DNA of 64,000 nt from CAYJBH01 sp964369965 (GTDB lineage: Bacteria > Bacillota > Clostridia > Oscillospirales > Ruminococcaceae), in assembly GCA_964369965.1 (NCBI GenBank), contig CAYJGF010000015.1:1-64000 (forward strand), read 5' to 3'. Made by a program: the position numbers and the translations under genes. The number at the start of each line of letters is the position of its first letter. The first letter of the stretch is position 1. The notes beneath the pieces are model-generated. The model had not been told where the DNA came from. It searched no databases and saw only the letters and a list, made by a program, of their open reading frames with translations. Shown piece after piece: positions 51,652 to 61,529 of this stretch.

Positions 51652-52878
51652 ATGACAGGAAATGTAATTATCGGGCAGTCCGGCGGACCTTCGTCGGTCA
51701 TCAACTCCAGCCTTGCCGGTGTGTATAAGGCATCAAGGGACAACGGCTTGACCGTATACGGAATGTTGCACGGCATACAGGGACTTTTGGAGGAGCGTTA
51801 TGTCGACCTCTCCACCCAGATTAAAAACGACCTCGACCTTGAGCTTTTAAAGCGCACTCCCTCCGCATTTCTCGGCTCCTGCCGCTACAAACTCCCTAAC
51901 GAGGACGACAAGCCGGAGGTTTTTGAAAAGCTGTTTTCTATCTTAAAAAAGCTGAATATCAGCTATTTTTTCTATAACGGTGGCAACGATTCCATGGACA
52001 CCACCAAAAAGCTCTCCGCCTACGGTGAGAAGATAGGTTCTCCCATTCGCTTTATCGGCGTGCCCAAGACCATCGACAACGACCTCGCCGTGACGGATCA
52101 CACCCCCGGCTTTGGCTCCGCCGCAAAATATATCGGCGCAACCGTCAAAGAGCTGGTTCGCGACGGTCTTGTGTACGACCAAAAGATGGTTACCGTCATT
52201 GAGGTCATGGGTCGCAACGCCGGTTGGCTGACCGCCGCCGCCGCGCTCGCAAAGTCGGAGGACAATCCCGGTCCCGATATGATTTTCCTGCCCGAAACGG
52301 TTTTTGACACCGATACATTTATCGATAAAATAGAAAAGGCTCAAAAGAGCAAAAAAGCCATCTGCGTCGCCGTTTCAGAGGGCGTTAAGAATAAGGCCGG
52401 CAAATATCTGTTTGAGCAGGAGGATGATCACGTCACCACCACCGACGCTTTCGGTCACAAACAGCTCGGCGGCACCGCCGACTATCTAACCCAGATGATC
52501 ATGCGTGAAATCGGCTGCAAAACAAGGACTGTCGAGCTATCCTCACTCCAACGTTGTGCCGCTCACTTTGCATCACTCACCGACGTGGACGAGGCATTCT
52601 CGGTCGGCGCCGCCGCCGTCAAGGCCGCACTGGAGGGTCACACCGGCTGTATGATTATCCTAAAACGTGTCAACGATGATCCCTATCACTGCGTGACCGA
52701 CCTTTATGACGTCTCCAAAATCGCCAACGTTGAAAAGACAATACCGCTCGATTGGATTAATCTTACAAACGATACCGTTACCGACGATTTTGTTAAATAT
52801 GCAACTCCGCTTATCTTCGGCGAGATTGCACCGGTCATGGTTGGCGGTATGCCGCGCCACCTGCAACTCAACCTGTAA
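51652..52878 (+). CDS. pfp: PPi-dependent 6-phosphofructokinase
   Basis: 408 residues. It phosphorylates fructose-6-phosphate with pyrophosphate, reversibly. ATP enzymes have GGDGS at the phosphoryl site; here it is GGNDS, with Asp in place of the Gly that makes room for ATP, and PKTIDND carries the Lys typical of PPi enzymes. The N-terminal loop is GQSGGPSSVINSS. This means glycolysis can use PPi, including that released by GlgC. It is followed by a hairpin and nifJ. Confidence 0.9.
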   Translation: MTGNVIIGQSGGPSSVINSSLAGVYKASRDNGLTVYGMLHGIQGLLEERYVDLSTQIKNDLDLELLKRTPSAFLGSCRYKLPNEDDKPEVFEKLFSILKKLNISYFFYNGGNDSMDTTKKLSAYGEKIGSPIRFIGVPKTIDNDLAVTDHTPGFGSAAKYIGATVKELVRDGLVYDQKMVTVIEVMGRNAGWLTAAAALAKSEDNPGPDMIFLPETVFDTDTFIDKIEKAQKSKKAICVAVSEGVKNKAGKYLFEQEDDHVTTTDAFGHKQLGGTADYLTQMIMREIGCKTRTVELSSLQRCAAHFASLTDVDEAFSVGAAAVKAALEGHTGCMIILKRVNDDPYHCVTDLYDVSKIANVEKTIPLDWINLTNDTVTDDFVKYATPLIFGEIAPVMVGGMPRHLQLNL

Positions 52879-52891
52879 ATTATTATAAATG

Positions 52892-52927
52892 TAGACGGCT
52901 TCGGCAATAATATGACGAGGTCGTCTA
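52892..52927 (+). promoter_or_regulatory. Hairpin between pfp and nifJ
   Basis: TAGACGGCTTCG (52892-52903) and CGAGGTCGTCTA (52916-52927) form a 12-pair stem if two G-U pairs are allowed, with a 12-base loop. No T-run follows, so it may be an RNA processing or weak termination site. Confidence 0.4.
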
Positions 52928-52980
52928 TATGTGGATTAATGTTATAACAGAAGTTTATTTATAGAAAGGAATAATTGAAA

Positions 52981-55900
52981 ATGGCAAGATCTAAACAGTC
53001 GATGGACGGTAACACCGCCGCCGCACACGTGAGCTATGCGTTCACCGATGTCGCCGGAATTTATCCCATCACCCCCTCCTCCGTCATGGCGGAGCTGACC
53101 GACGCATGGAGCGCCGGCTCGAAAAAGAACATCTTCGGTCGTGAGGTCAAGGTCATCGAGATGCAGTCGGAAGCAGGCGCCGCCGGTACCGTCCACGGCT
53201 CACTCGCCGCCGGTGCACTCACCACCACCTATACCGCTTCACAGGGACTTCTTTTGATGATCCCGAACATGTATAAAATTGCGGGCGAACTTCTCCCCTG
53301 CGTTATCCATGTATCGGCGCGCGCCGTCGCAAGCCATGCGCTGTCCATCTTCGGCGACCACTCCGACGTATATGCATGTCGCCAGACCGGTTTTGCAATG
53401 CTATGTGAGACCAATCCGCAGGAGGTTATGGATCTCGGCGCGGTTGCTCACCTTGCAACAATTCGCGGTCGTGTACCGTTCCTCAACTTCTTTGACGGCT
53501 TTAGAACCAGCCATGAGATTCAAAAGATCGAGGCGTGGGACTATGATACCCTCGACAAGATGGTGGATCACTCTGCTATAAATGATTTCCGTAAAAATTC
53601 ACTGAATCCGGAACGTCCTATCCTACGCGGTAGTGCACAAAACCCCGACATCTTCTTCCAGTGGAGAGAGGCAGCTAACAAATATTATAACGAACTCCCC
53701 GCAATAGTCGAGGAGGAGATGGCGCGCGTCAACGCCGAGATAGGCACCGATTATCAGCTGTTTAACTACTACGGCGCACCGGATGCAGATCGCATCATCA
53801 TTGCGATGGGTAGCGTCTGCGACACCATTGAGGAGGTCATCGACTATATGACCGCCGCCGGCGAGAAGGTCGGTCTTTTAAAGGTTCGCCTTTATCGTCC
53901 GTTCTGCGCCGACCGTTTCTTTGACGCTATTCCGAAATCCGCGAAGTCCATCGCCGTCCTTGACAGGACAAAGGAGCCGGGCGCACTCGGCGAGCCGCTA
54001 TTCATGGACGTTGCCACCGTCTTGGCGCAAAAAGGATTTGCCGGCAAGCTCGTTGGCGGTCGTTACGGTCTCGGCAGTAAGGACACCACCCCGGGCTGTG
54101 TCTTTGCGGTCTATGAGAACCTTGCCGCGGCAGAGCCAAAGACCAACTTCACCGTCGGTATCGAGGACGATGTCACCGGTCTCTCCCTGCCCATCACAAA
54201 GAATGACGACACCTCGGCAGAGGGCACAATCAGCTGTAAGTTCTGGGGACTCGGCGGTGACGGCACCGTCGGCGCGAACAAAAACAGTATTAAGATCATC
54301 GGCGACCATACCGATATGTTCAGCCAGGCATATTTCCAATACGACAGTAAAAAGACCGGCGGCGTGACCATCTCCCATCTGCGCTTTGGCAAAAAGCCGA
54401 TCAAATCCACCTACTATGTCAACAAGGCGGACTTTGTTGCGTGTCATACACCGTCCTATCTGACCAAGGGCTTTCCCATTGTGCGTGACATCAAGCCGGG
54501 CGGCACATTCCTTGTCAACTGCCAATGGACACCGGAGGAGTTTGAGGAGCATCTCTCCGGCTCGGCAAAACGCCATATCGCCAATAACAACATCAAGGTT
54601 TATCTGGTTGACGCTATCACCAAGGCGCGCGAGATCGGAATGGGCAAACGCACCAACACCATCTTGCAGTCCGCGTTCTTTGTGGTCGCCAACATCATCC
54701 CGATGGATGAGGCTATCACCTATATGAAAGAGGCGGCTAAAAAGAGCTACTCTAAAAAGGGTGACGAAATAGTCAAGATGAACTACAACGCCATCGACGC
54801 CGGCAAGGACGCTATCGTTGAGTTCAAGGTCCCGGCAGAGTGGGCGAACGCCGCCGACAACAAATCCATGCCGGTCGCAACCGGTGAGGACAAACGTCTT
54901 GTCGACTTTGTAAATGAGGTTGTCACCCCGTCCGGACTTATGCACGGCGACGACATTCCGGTCTCGGTATTTGCTAAAAATCCGGATGGCATGATGCCAC
55001 AGGGTACCGCCGCATTTGAAAAGCGCGGTGTTGCTGTTGATGTACCGAAATGGATACCGGAAAATTGTATCCAGTGTAACCAGTGCTCCTACGTCTGCCC
55101 CCATGCCGCCATCCGTCCGTTCGTCTTGAGCGAAGGCGAGGCATCCGGTGCACCTGCTGCTATGCTGTCCTGCGGACTCAAAGGCAAGGGCAACGAGGCA
55201 TTTATATTCTCGCAATCGGTCGATCCCCTCGACTGCATGGGCTGTGGTCTTTGCGCCAACGTCTGCCCGGCAAAAAATAAAGCGCTCGTCATGGAGCCGC
55301 TGGAAGATCAGCTCGCACAGCAGGAGGCTTTTGACTTTTGTGTCGCAAACGTCGAGCCGAAAGAGCTCACCTTTGACAAGTTCAGCATCAAGGGCAGTCA
55401 GTTCGAGCAACCGCTGCTTGAGTTCTCCGGCGCGTGTGCCGGCTGTGTTGAGACCGCATATGCAAAGCTCATCACACAGCTGTTCGGTGAGAGAATGTAC
55501 GTCGCGAACGCGACCGGCTGTTCCTCCATCTGGGGCGGTAGCGCACCGTCCACCCCATACACCAAAAACAAGAAAACCGGCTACGGCGTAACCTGGGCAA
55601 ACAGCCTGTTTGAGGACAATGCAGAGTTCGGTTTCGGTATGCAACTCGGTCAAAAAGCAATTCGTGAGCGTTTAATCGCCATGGTCGAGGCACTGGACTG
55701 CGACTGTGAGGAGAGAAATGAGTATCTCGCAACGGTCAACGACGGTGAGGCTAACCGCGTTGCTACCGACAAGCTGATAGCAAAACTTGAGAGCTGTGGC
55801 GGTGATGCCGCCAACGCAATCCTTGCGGAAAAAGAATACCTCGCCAAGAAGTCTGTTTGGATCTTCGGCGGCGACGGCTGGGCATATGACATTGGATTTG

Positions 55901-56499
55901 GCGGTCTTGACCACGTTATCGCCTCCGGTGATGATGTCAACATCATGGTGTTTGACACCGAGGTCTACTCCAATACCGGCGGTCAGGCAAGTAAGGCGAG
56001 CCAGATAGGTCAGGTCGCGCAGTTCGCGGCGGCAGGTAAATCCATCGGCAAAAAGGACCTTGCCTCCATCGCAATGAGCTATGGTTATGTCTATGTCGCA
56101 CACATCGGTATGGGTGCCGACATGAACCAGACCATCAAGGCTATTAAAGAGGCGGAGAGCTATCCCGGCCCCTCCATCATCATCGGCTACTCACCCTGTG
56201 AGATGCACGGTGTCAAAGGCGGCATGGGCAACAGCCAGCTGGAGATCAAGCGTGCTGTTCAGTCAGGCTACTGGCATCTGTTCCGATTTGACCCGCGCCG
56301 CAAGGCAGAGGGTGCAAATCCGTTCATCATGGACAGCAAGGCACCGACCGAGAGCTATGAGGACTTCATCAAGAGCGAGACTCGCTACACCCGTCTTGCA
56401 ATAGCATTCCCGGAACGCGCCGAGGCTCTGTTTGACAAGGCGGCGGATACCGCTAAAAACAGATATGACTATCTGATGAGATTGTCTAATTTATACTAA
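52981..56499 (+). CDS. nifJ: Pyruvate:ferredoxin (flavodoxin) oxidoreductase
   Basis: 1172 residues, the single-chain form with all domains fused. It oxidises pyruvate with CoA to acetyl-CoA, CO2 and reduced ferredoxin. The pyruvate-binding N-terminus (YPITPSS), a 2x[4Fe-4S] ferredoxin domain (CIQCNQCSYVCPHAA, CMGCGLCANVCPA, about residues 690-770) and the TPP-binding C-terminal part (GDGWAYDIGFGGLDHV, SNTGGQASKAS, with Cys in GACAGCVET) are present. ATG 52981 is chosen over TTG 52975, which would be too close to AAGGA. It is followed by a strong terminator. Its codon bias looks strong, fitting high expression. Confidence 0.97.
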   Translation: MARSKQSMDGNTAAAHVSYAFTDVAGIYPITPSSVMAELTDAWSAGSKKNIFGREVKVIEMQSEAGAAGTVHGSLAAGALTTTYTASQGLLLMIPNMYKIAGELLPCVIHVSARAVASHALSIFGDHSDVYACRQTGFAMLCETNPQEVMDLGAVAHLATIRGRVPFLNFFDGFRTSHEIQKIEAWDYDTLDKMVDHSAINDFRKNSLNPERPILRGSAQNPDIFFQWREAANKYYNELPAIVEEEMARVNAEIGTDYQLFNYYGAPDADRIIIAMGSVCDTIEEVIDYMTAAGEKVGLLKVRLYRPFCADRFFDAIPKSAKSIAVLDRTKEPGALGEPLFMDVATVLAQKGFAGKLVGGRYGLGSKDTTPGCVFAVYENLAAAEPKTNFTVGIEDDVTGLSLPITKNDDTSAEGTISCKFWGLGGDGTVGANKNSIKIIGDHTDMFSQAYFQYDSKKTGGVTISHLRFGKKPIKSTYYVNKADFVACHTPSYLTKGFPIVRDIKPGGTFLVNCQWTPEEFEEHLSGSAKRHIANNNIKVYLVDAITKAREIGMGKRTNTILQSAFFVVANIIPMDEAITYMKEAAKKSYSKKGDEIVKMNYNAIDAGKDAIVEFKVPAEWANAADNKSMPVATGEDKRLVDFVNEVVTPSGLMHGDDIPVSVFAKNPDGMMPQGTAAFEKRGVAVDVPKWIPENCIQCNQCSYVCPHAAIRPFVLSEGEASGAPAAMLSCGLKGKGNEAFIFSQSVDPLDCMGCGLCANVCPAKNKALVMEPLEDQLAQQEAFDFCVANVEPKELTFDKFSIKGSQFEQPLLEFSGACAGCVETAYAKLITQLFGERMYVANATGCSSIWGGSAPSTPYTKNKKTGYGVTWANSLFEDNAEFGFGMQLGQKAIRERLIAMVEALDCDCEERNEYLATVNDGEANRVATDKLIAKLESCGGDAANAILAEKEYLAKKSVWIFGGDGWAYDIGFGGLDHVIASGDDVNIMVFDTEVYSNTGGQASKASQIGQVAQFAAAGKSIGKKDLASIAMSYGYVYVAHIGMGADMNQTIKAIKEAESYPGPSIIIGYSPCEMHGVKGGMGNSQLEIKRAVQSGYWHLFRFDPRRKAEGANPFIMDSKAPTESYEDFIKSETRYTRLAIAFPERAEALFDKAADTAKNRYDYLMRLSNLY

Positions 56500-56525
56500 G
56501 AGTATAAATCGTTATATCATTAAAC

Positions 56526-56558
56526 AAAACGACCGCGACGGCATGTTGCGGTCGTTTT
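56526..56558 (+). terminator. Intrinsic terminator after nifJ
   Basis: AAAACGACCGC (56526-56536) pairs perfectly over 11 bp with GCGGTCGTTTT (56548-56558). Confidence 0.85.
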
Positions 56559-56878
56559 GTGGTGTCGAATAATAAGTGTAAATTGCATTATAAAAGATAT
56601 AAAAATGCTAATTTTATATATATTTATAATATGGTAATAGTAAACTATCAAAAGAATATGATTTAATTATGATTTTATCAATTATAGATTAGCATTATAG
56701 CGCCATTTGCAAATATTCACAAAAATCATTGCTGTTATTTGTATATTTCGACAAAAAGCGTAAAATGTCAAATATGTGCTATTTAGTGTCAAAGTAATTC
56801 TATTAAAATTTTATGTATACTGTTATGATAAAGGCACGTACTTAACAATTGTACGAAAATAAATTGGAGGAGTTATTT
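56559..56878. other. AT-rich intergenic region upstream of the sugar ABC operon
   Basis: 320 bp without a coding frame. The only structure I see is a small inverted repeat CGTAC-(9)-GTACG at 56837-56855, just before the Shine-Dalgarno site, which could be an operator. A -10-like TATACT lies near 56815, without a convincing -35 box. Confidence 0.4.
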
Positions 56879-58153
56879 ATGAAAAGAATTTTAAGTCTAA
56901 TTCTTGCAGGTGTGCTCAGCATTTCACTTTTGGCATCCTGCAGCTCGACACCAACCGAGTCAACGGACGGTGCAGAGCAACCCGCCGCCGAAACACAAGG
57001 TGATGATGCACCATCCGGCGATACAGTAAACTTAGATCTTTGGCATTATTGGAATGATGCCGGTCAACAACAGGTGTTGGCGGATCTTTCATCATCTTTT
57101 ACCGCACAAAATCCGAATATAACAGTTGGGCTTACAAATATCCCCTACGGTGAGTATACACAAAAAATCTTGACCGCCGCAGTTTCAGGCGATGCACCCG
57201 ATTTACTTATGTACGGCAACAACGAGACATCGGTTCTTGCCGAGGCGGGAGTTTTGAGTGTAATGTCCGAAATAGTACTTGAGGGTGGGTATGAGGACCG
57301 TTTGTTACCCGAAATTCTTAACACCCACTACTACAATGGTGAGTACTATGGTATGCCCATCTATGGCAACTGCCTTGCACTTTTTTACAATAAAGAGTAT
57401 GTCCCGGAGCCTCCCACCACATGGGATGAGCTTATGACCATGGCGGCAGAGATAACCACTCCGGATATGCATGCTATAGCTGTAAGTGCCATTGAAAACG
57501 AAGAGGGTACATTCCAATTTTTACCATTTCTTTGGTCCGCCGGTGCAGACCTTGACACGCTTGACAGCGAAAATGGCATCGCAGCATTAAATCTTTACAA
57601 AGAGCTTGTTGACAACGGCTACATGTCTCAAGAAGTTGTCAACTGGGAACAGCAAGATGTTATGCTTCAGTTTGCTAACGGCAGTGCTGCAATGATGGTT
57701 AACGGACCTTGGAACGTGCCAAATGTTGAAAGCAATGCTCCTGATATGGACTGGGGAATCACTGTTTTGCCTGCACTTGAAGAGGGTGGCTCCGCCTCTA
57801 TTCTCGGTGGTGAAAGTTTTGGTATTTCCACCAACGCAGACGTTGAAAATGCACAGATTTTCTTTGACTTCGTATATGCCCCCGAAAATTATCTGCAACT
57901 TGTGAAAGATCTGGGTCAGCTACCTCCCGAATTGTCCCTGCTTGAGGACGAATATTATGCAAACGATCCTATCTACGGACCTTTTTCTCAAAACCTTATC
58001 GTTGCAAAGGCACGCGCATACGGTCCCGATTATAATGAGATGAGTAAGGCAATTCAGGTTGCTATCACCTCCACCCTCACAGGACTTCAAACCCCCGAAG
58101 AGGCTATGACCGAGGCAGCATCGGTTGTCAACGGATTGCTCCCACAGGAATAA
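56879..58153 (+). CDS. Sugar ABC transporter substrate-binding lipoprotein
   Basis: 424 residues, family 1 (MalE/UgpB-like) extracellular solute-binding protein. The signal peptide is MKRILSLILAGVLSISL with lipobox LLASC at about residue 22, then an acidic/Thr-rich linker. Fold marks are LDLWHYWNDAGQQQVLADL and YNKEYVPEPPTTWDELM. ATG 56879 follows GGAGG by 8 bases; the upstream frame to 56849 is not used. The two permeases follow, so this is a carbohydrate importer. The sugar is not identified; a uronate-related sugar is possible since uxaA and uxaB lie downstream. Confidence 0.93.
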   Translation: MKRILSLILAGVLSISLLASCSSTPTESTDGAEQPAAETQGDDAPSGDTVNLDLWHYWNDAGQQQVLADLSSSFTAQNPNITVGLTNIPYGEYTQKILTAAVSGDAPDLLMYGNNETSVLAEAGVLSVMSEIVLEGGYEDRLLPEILNTHYYNGEYYGMPIYGNCLALFYNKEYVPEPPTTWDELMTMAAEITTPDMHAIAVSAIENEEGTFQFLPFLWSAGADLDTLDSENGIAALNLYKELVDNGYMSQEVVNWEQQDVMLQFANGSAAMMVNGPWNVPNVESNAPDMDWGITVLPALEEGGSASILGGESFGISTNADVENAQIFFDFVYAPENYLQLVKDLGQLPPELSLLEDEYYANDPIYGPFSQNLIVAKARAYGPDYNEMSKAIQVAITSTLTGLQTPEEAMTEAASVVNGLLPQE

Positions 58154-58254
58154 AGATATTTATTGACACTTACATATTGTCCTTCACTGCAATTTCGAGT
58201 GGTGAAGGACATATGTGGTTTTTGGTAAAAAACCTTAGAAAGGAATAAGAACTT

Positions 58255-59172
58255 ATGAAAGGTTCACCATCTTCTGCATTGCGTCGAAAAAAGCATATAG
58301 CAACTGAGCTCGTCAACTACAGTTTTATTCTTCCGGCATTTTTATTTTTAATTGTCTTTATGGCATATCCGGTTTTGTATAACATCCAATTGAGTTTTTA
58401 TGATGTCGGGATAGCAAATTTAATATCGGGCGATGCCTTATTTATTGGTTTTAGTAATTTTATAACAGTGTTTAACGACCCTTATTTCGCAAGAGCTACT
58501 TATAATACGGCAATTTTTATGGTGTTCTGTCTGTCCTTTCAATTTATTTTCGGCATGGCACTTGCACTATTTTATAACATGAATTTTAAAGGCGCCAAAT
58601 GGATGCGAGCTATCGTTCTTGTTGGTTGGATGAACCCGGTAATTATCACCGGTTCGATTTTTAAATGGTTACTTAGCGGTGACAGTGGGGTGTTGAACTA
58701 TGTGCTGATGAGCATCGGTTTTATTAGTGAACCTATATTGTTTTTATCCGACCCGACAACCGGTATAATAAGTATAATTGCAATTAACGTATGGATAGGC
58801 ATACCTTTTAATATGATACTGCTTTTAGCAGGTATGCAGGGTTTGCCGGGAGATATATATGAGGCGGCAGACATCGATGGTGCAAACAGATGGCAAAAGT
58901 TTACAAAAATTACATTGCCATTACTTCGCCCGACTATCTCAATTTTATTAATGCTCGGTGTTATATATACTTTCAAGGTATTCGACCTTATATATATTCT
59001 CACCAAGGGCGGTCCTGCACGTACAACTCAAATACTCCCCTACTACTCCTATGAACTGTCGTTTCAAAACTATGATTTTGGTGAAGGTGCTGCGGCGTCG
59101 GTAATAATATTTGTATTTATTATGATTTTAGCTTCCGTCTATCTCAAATCAACAGGAAAAGAGGGCAATTAA
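58255..59172 (+). CDS. Sugar ABC transporter permease (MalF-like)
   Basis: 305 residues with six membrane helices. The cytoplasmic EAA loop that contacts the ATPase is EAADIDGANRWQKFTKITLPLL. It pairs with the next gene. The start ATG 58255 has AGAAAGGAATAAGAACTT upstream. The stop is followed by the next start within two bases. Confidence 0.93.
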   Translation: MKGSPSSALRRKKHIATELVNYSFILPAFLFLIVFMAYPVLYNIQLSFYDVGIANLISGDALFIGFSNFITVFNDPYFARATYNTAIFMVFCLSFQFIFGMALALFYNMNFKGAKWMRAIVLVGWMNPVIITGSIFKWLLSGDSGVLNYVLMSIGFISEPILFLSDPTTGIISIIAINVWIGIPFNMILLLAGMQGLPGDIYEAADIDGANRWQKFTKITLPLLRPTISILLMLGVIYTFKVFDLIYILTKGGPARTTQILPYYSYELSFQNYDFGEGAAASVIIFVFIMILASVYLKSTGKEGN

Positions 59173-59173
59173 T

Positions 59174-60001
59174 ATGAGAAATAAAAGCAAAATGGTTCTT
59201 TCCGCTGTAGGTCTTTTAATTATATGTGTTTATCTTTTTCCTATTTATTGGATGATAAATTCCTCATTCAAGAAATTAGATGAAATTTTCGCACCTATCC
59301 CGACATTTTTTCCTCAAAATCCGACTGTCGAGAATTTTGTTGAGATTTTTTCCGAAACGTACGGTTTTAATAACTTTATGCTCAACAGCGTTATTGTCAG
59401 CACCAGTGTAATGATATTGACTCTATTGCTCTGTGCACCGGCGGCATATGCCTTAGCACGAAAAAACATCAAGGGTCTGCCTTTTTTAATTGGATTTGTG
59501 CTGATTATCCAGATGTTTCCGGCAAGTGTTTTAGCACTACCTATCTTTTCTATGCTTTCACGAGTAGATCTTGTGAACACAATTTTCAGTGTGATTTTGG
59601 CTACTATGACGATATCCATGCCATTTTGCATTGTGGTGTTAAGGACATTTTTCATCTCACTTCCGAAAGACCTCGAATCCGCCGCAATGGTGGACGGTTG
59701 TTCGGCGTGGGGAACATTTTTAAAGATAATGGTACCGATATCTAAAACCGGAATTATGACATGTGCCGCATTTAGCTTTGTATTTGCCTGGGGTGAATTT
59801 ATGTATTCTCTTGTCATGCTCAATGACAAAGCTCTTTGGACGGTCACACTCGGCATGAGAAATTTTGAGGGTCAATATGGTACACAGTGGGGTCCTTTAA
59901 TGGCCGCGGCTGTAGTGTGCAGTCTGCCGGTAATAATTATATTTTTGCTCGCACAAAAATATGTGGTCAGTGGTGTAACCGCAGGCTCGGTTAAAGGTTA
60001 A
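59174..60001 (+). CDS. Sugar ABC transporter permease (MalG-like)
   Basis: 275 residues with six membrane helices and an EAA loop ESAAMVDGCSAWGTFLKIMV. It is the partner of the MalF-like permease. No ATP-binding gene adjoins, so the importer probably uses a shared ATPase of the MsmX/UgpC kind encoded elsewhere, as in many Firmicutes. Confidence 0.93.
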   Translation: MRNKSKMVLSAVGLLIICVYLFPIYWMINSSFKKLDEIFAPIPTFFPQNPTVENFVEIFSETYGFNNFMLNSVIVSTSVMILTLLLCAPAAYALARKNIKGLPFLIGFVLIIQMFPASVLALPIFSMLSRVDLVNTIFSVILATMTISMPFCIVVLRTFFISLPKDLESAAMVDGCSAWGTFLKIMVPISKTGIMTCAAFSFVFAWGEFMYSLVMLNDKALWTVTLGMRNFEGQYGTQWGPLMAAAVVCSLPVIIIFLLAQKYVVSGVTAGSVKG

Positions 60002-60020
60002 ATGAAAAAGGGGACATAAG

Positions 60021-61133
60021 ATGACATCCAAACAACGCATAGAACGTGCAATAAAAGGCGAAAAAGTCGATAGGGTGCCTTGCTGCCCTTTTCTCGCATA
60101 CTGGTGGGATGAACAGCCGGATGAATTTACAGATAAAGGGGAACTTGAATTTTTCGAGTCCATCGGAGCAGACCCCCTTTTTCGTGGGCATTATCCAATG
60201 TATGGCAACAACTTCATCAACGCTGTACTATTTAAAACCCAGCATAAAAACTGTACAATTAAAACAATAAAAGACGGTGATTTTGAGCGTATAACTTACA
60301 TGACCGAACTCGGCGACCTTACTTTTGGCTACAAGGTAGGCGACACCAGTAACAGCCGTTTTCTTGTAGAACACCCCGTCGAAACGCAGGAACAATTTGG
60401 CATATTAAAGTTTATAATGGACAATACCGAGATAACCGCTGACTATGAGCGTTTTGATGCCGAGGTACAAAAACTGGGCGAGCGCGGATTAATTTTGCCT
60501 ATCATCAGTCCCGAGCGCAAAACCTGTTTCCAATCGATGGTAGAACACTGGGTCGGAACAGAAAATATCGTATATGCACTCATGGACTTCCCGGAAGTTG
60601 TGGAGGAAACGCTTGCATCTATGAGGCGACTTTCAACCGAGGCAGCTCACATCGCCGCGGCCTCAAACAGTGAATTTTTCCTCTCGTGGGAGGATACCTC
60701 AACGACCAACATCTCACCGCAATATTACAAATCGTATATTTTGCCCGAAATAAACGAATGGTGTGAAATTCTTGCATCAAAGGGGAAAAAATATATTCAA
60801 CACGCTTGCGGTCACCTCAATGCACTGCTTGAGGACATCGGTGGCTCTAAAATAACGGCGATTGAATCCATCTCCCCCGAGCCGACCGGCAACGTTGTAT
60901 TCTCCAAGGTTGCTCAGATTTTGCCGAAAAACATAGGGATTGTCGGCGGCATTGAACCGGTAGAGCTTTTGACCATGTCGGTGGAAGAAATAACCGAGAG
61001 AGCGAAGGAGCTTTTAAACCTTATGGGTGAGCGCGGTTATATCCTCGCCAACAGCGACAGCTGCCCACCCGGTGTTGAGATTGAAAAATTTAAAGCGCTC
61101 GTCAAAACAACACATGAACACAAGGTAAATTAA
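60021..61133 (+). CDS. UroD/MtaA-superfamily protein (probable zinc/corrinoid-type methyltransferase)
   Basis: 370 residues. The N-terminus (SKQRIERAIKGEKVDRVP) and barrel are those of the uroporphyrinogen decarboxylase superfamily. HACGH (H-x-C) and a Cys in NSDSCPPGVEIEKF near the C-terminus match the H-x-C...C zinc site of MtaA/CmuA-like methyltransferases rather than the haem enzyme. It lies 20 bases after the second permease in the ABC operon. Links to methyl-group removal from an imported substrate are an inference. Confidence 0.8.
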   Translation: MTSKQRIERAIKGEKVDRVPCCPFLAYWWDEQPDEFTDKGELEFFESIGADPLFRGHYPMYGNNFINAVLFKTQHKNCTIKTIKDGDFERITYMTELGDLTFGYKVGDTSNSRFLVEHPVETQEQFGILKFIMDNTEITADYERFDAEVQKLGERGLILPIISPERKTCFQSMVEHWVGTENIVYALMDFPEVVEETLASMRRLSTEAAHIAAASNSEFFLSWEDTSTTNISPQYYKSYILPEINEWCEILASKGKKYIQHACGHLNALLEDIGGSKITAIESISPEPTGNVVFSKVAQILPKNIGIVGGIEPVELLTMSVEEITERAKELLNLMGERGYILANSDSCPPGVEIEKFKALVKTTHEHKVN

Positions 61134-61141
61134 TTGTTTCA

Positions 61142-61171
61142 TTGACAATAAAATTGTTTTTATAGTATAAT
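61142..61171 (+). promoter_or_regulatory. Consensus promoter of lrgA, likely leaderless
   Basis: TTGACA (61142-61147), 18-bp spacer and perfect TATAAT (61166-61171). Only seven bases separate the -10 box from ATG 61179, and there is no Shine-Dalgarno site, so the transcript should begin at the start codon. Confidence 0.75.
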
Positions 61172-61178
61172 ATACTTA

Positions 61179-61529
61179 ATGAAATATCTAAAACAATTTG
61201 CCATAATCATAACCATCACCTTTATCGCGGAGGTGCTCTCCTTTTTTGTGCCGTTGCCGGTGCCTTCCGGGATTTATGGCATGGTGATACTCTTTGCCCT
61301 GCTCTGCCTTAAGATAATCAAGCCGGAGCAGATCGAGGGGGTTGCGGACTTTCTTATAACTATCATGGGTGTCATGTTCGTCCCTGCCGGTGTCGGGATT
61401 TTAGAGAACGTCGACCCCCTGCTCTCCATGCTCACGGCGGCGGTTTTAAGCATCACGGCGGTGACACTGATTGTCATGTTTGTGAGTGGTCGCGTCACCG
61501 AATTTTTTGTTAAAAAGGATGGTGATTGA
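61179..61529 (+). CDS. lrgA: LrgA/CidA-family holin-like protein
   Basis: 116 residues with four membrane helices. The LrgA/CidA pattern is seen in FIAEVLSFFVPLPVPSGIYG and LFVPAGVGIL-type sequence (MFVPAGVGILENV). Such proteins act with LrgB; in some Firmicutes LrgAB-type pairs transport pyruvate or related metabolites, in others they modulate murein hydrolase activity. It overlaps lrgB by one base. Confidence 0.9.
   Translation: MKYLKQFAIIITITFIAEVLSFFVPLPVPSGIYGMVILFALLCLKIIKPEQIEGVADFLITIMGVMFVPAGVGILENVDPLLSMLTAAVLSITAVTLIVMFVSGRVTEFFVKKDGD

Noticed and set aside
53998..55653. 551-codon open frame on the minus strand inside nifJ
   Set aside because: It lies wholly antisense to a perfectly conserved PFOR gene and reads as low-complexity His/Val/Arg-rich sequence; such shadow frames are expected from biased codon use.
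60021..61133. Calling the UroD-superfamily gene hemE
   Set aside because: No other haem genes nearby, and the H-x-C...C ligands and operon context point to the methyltransferase branch.
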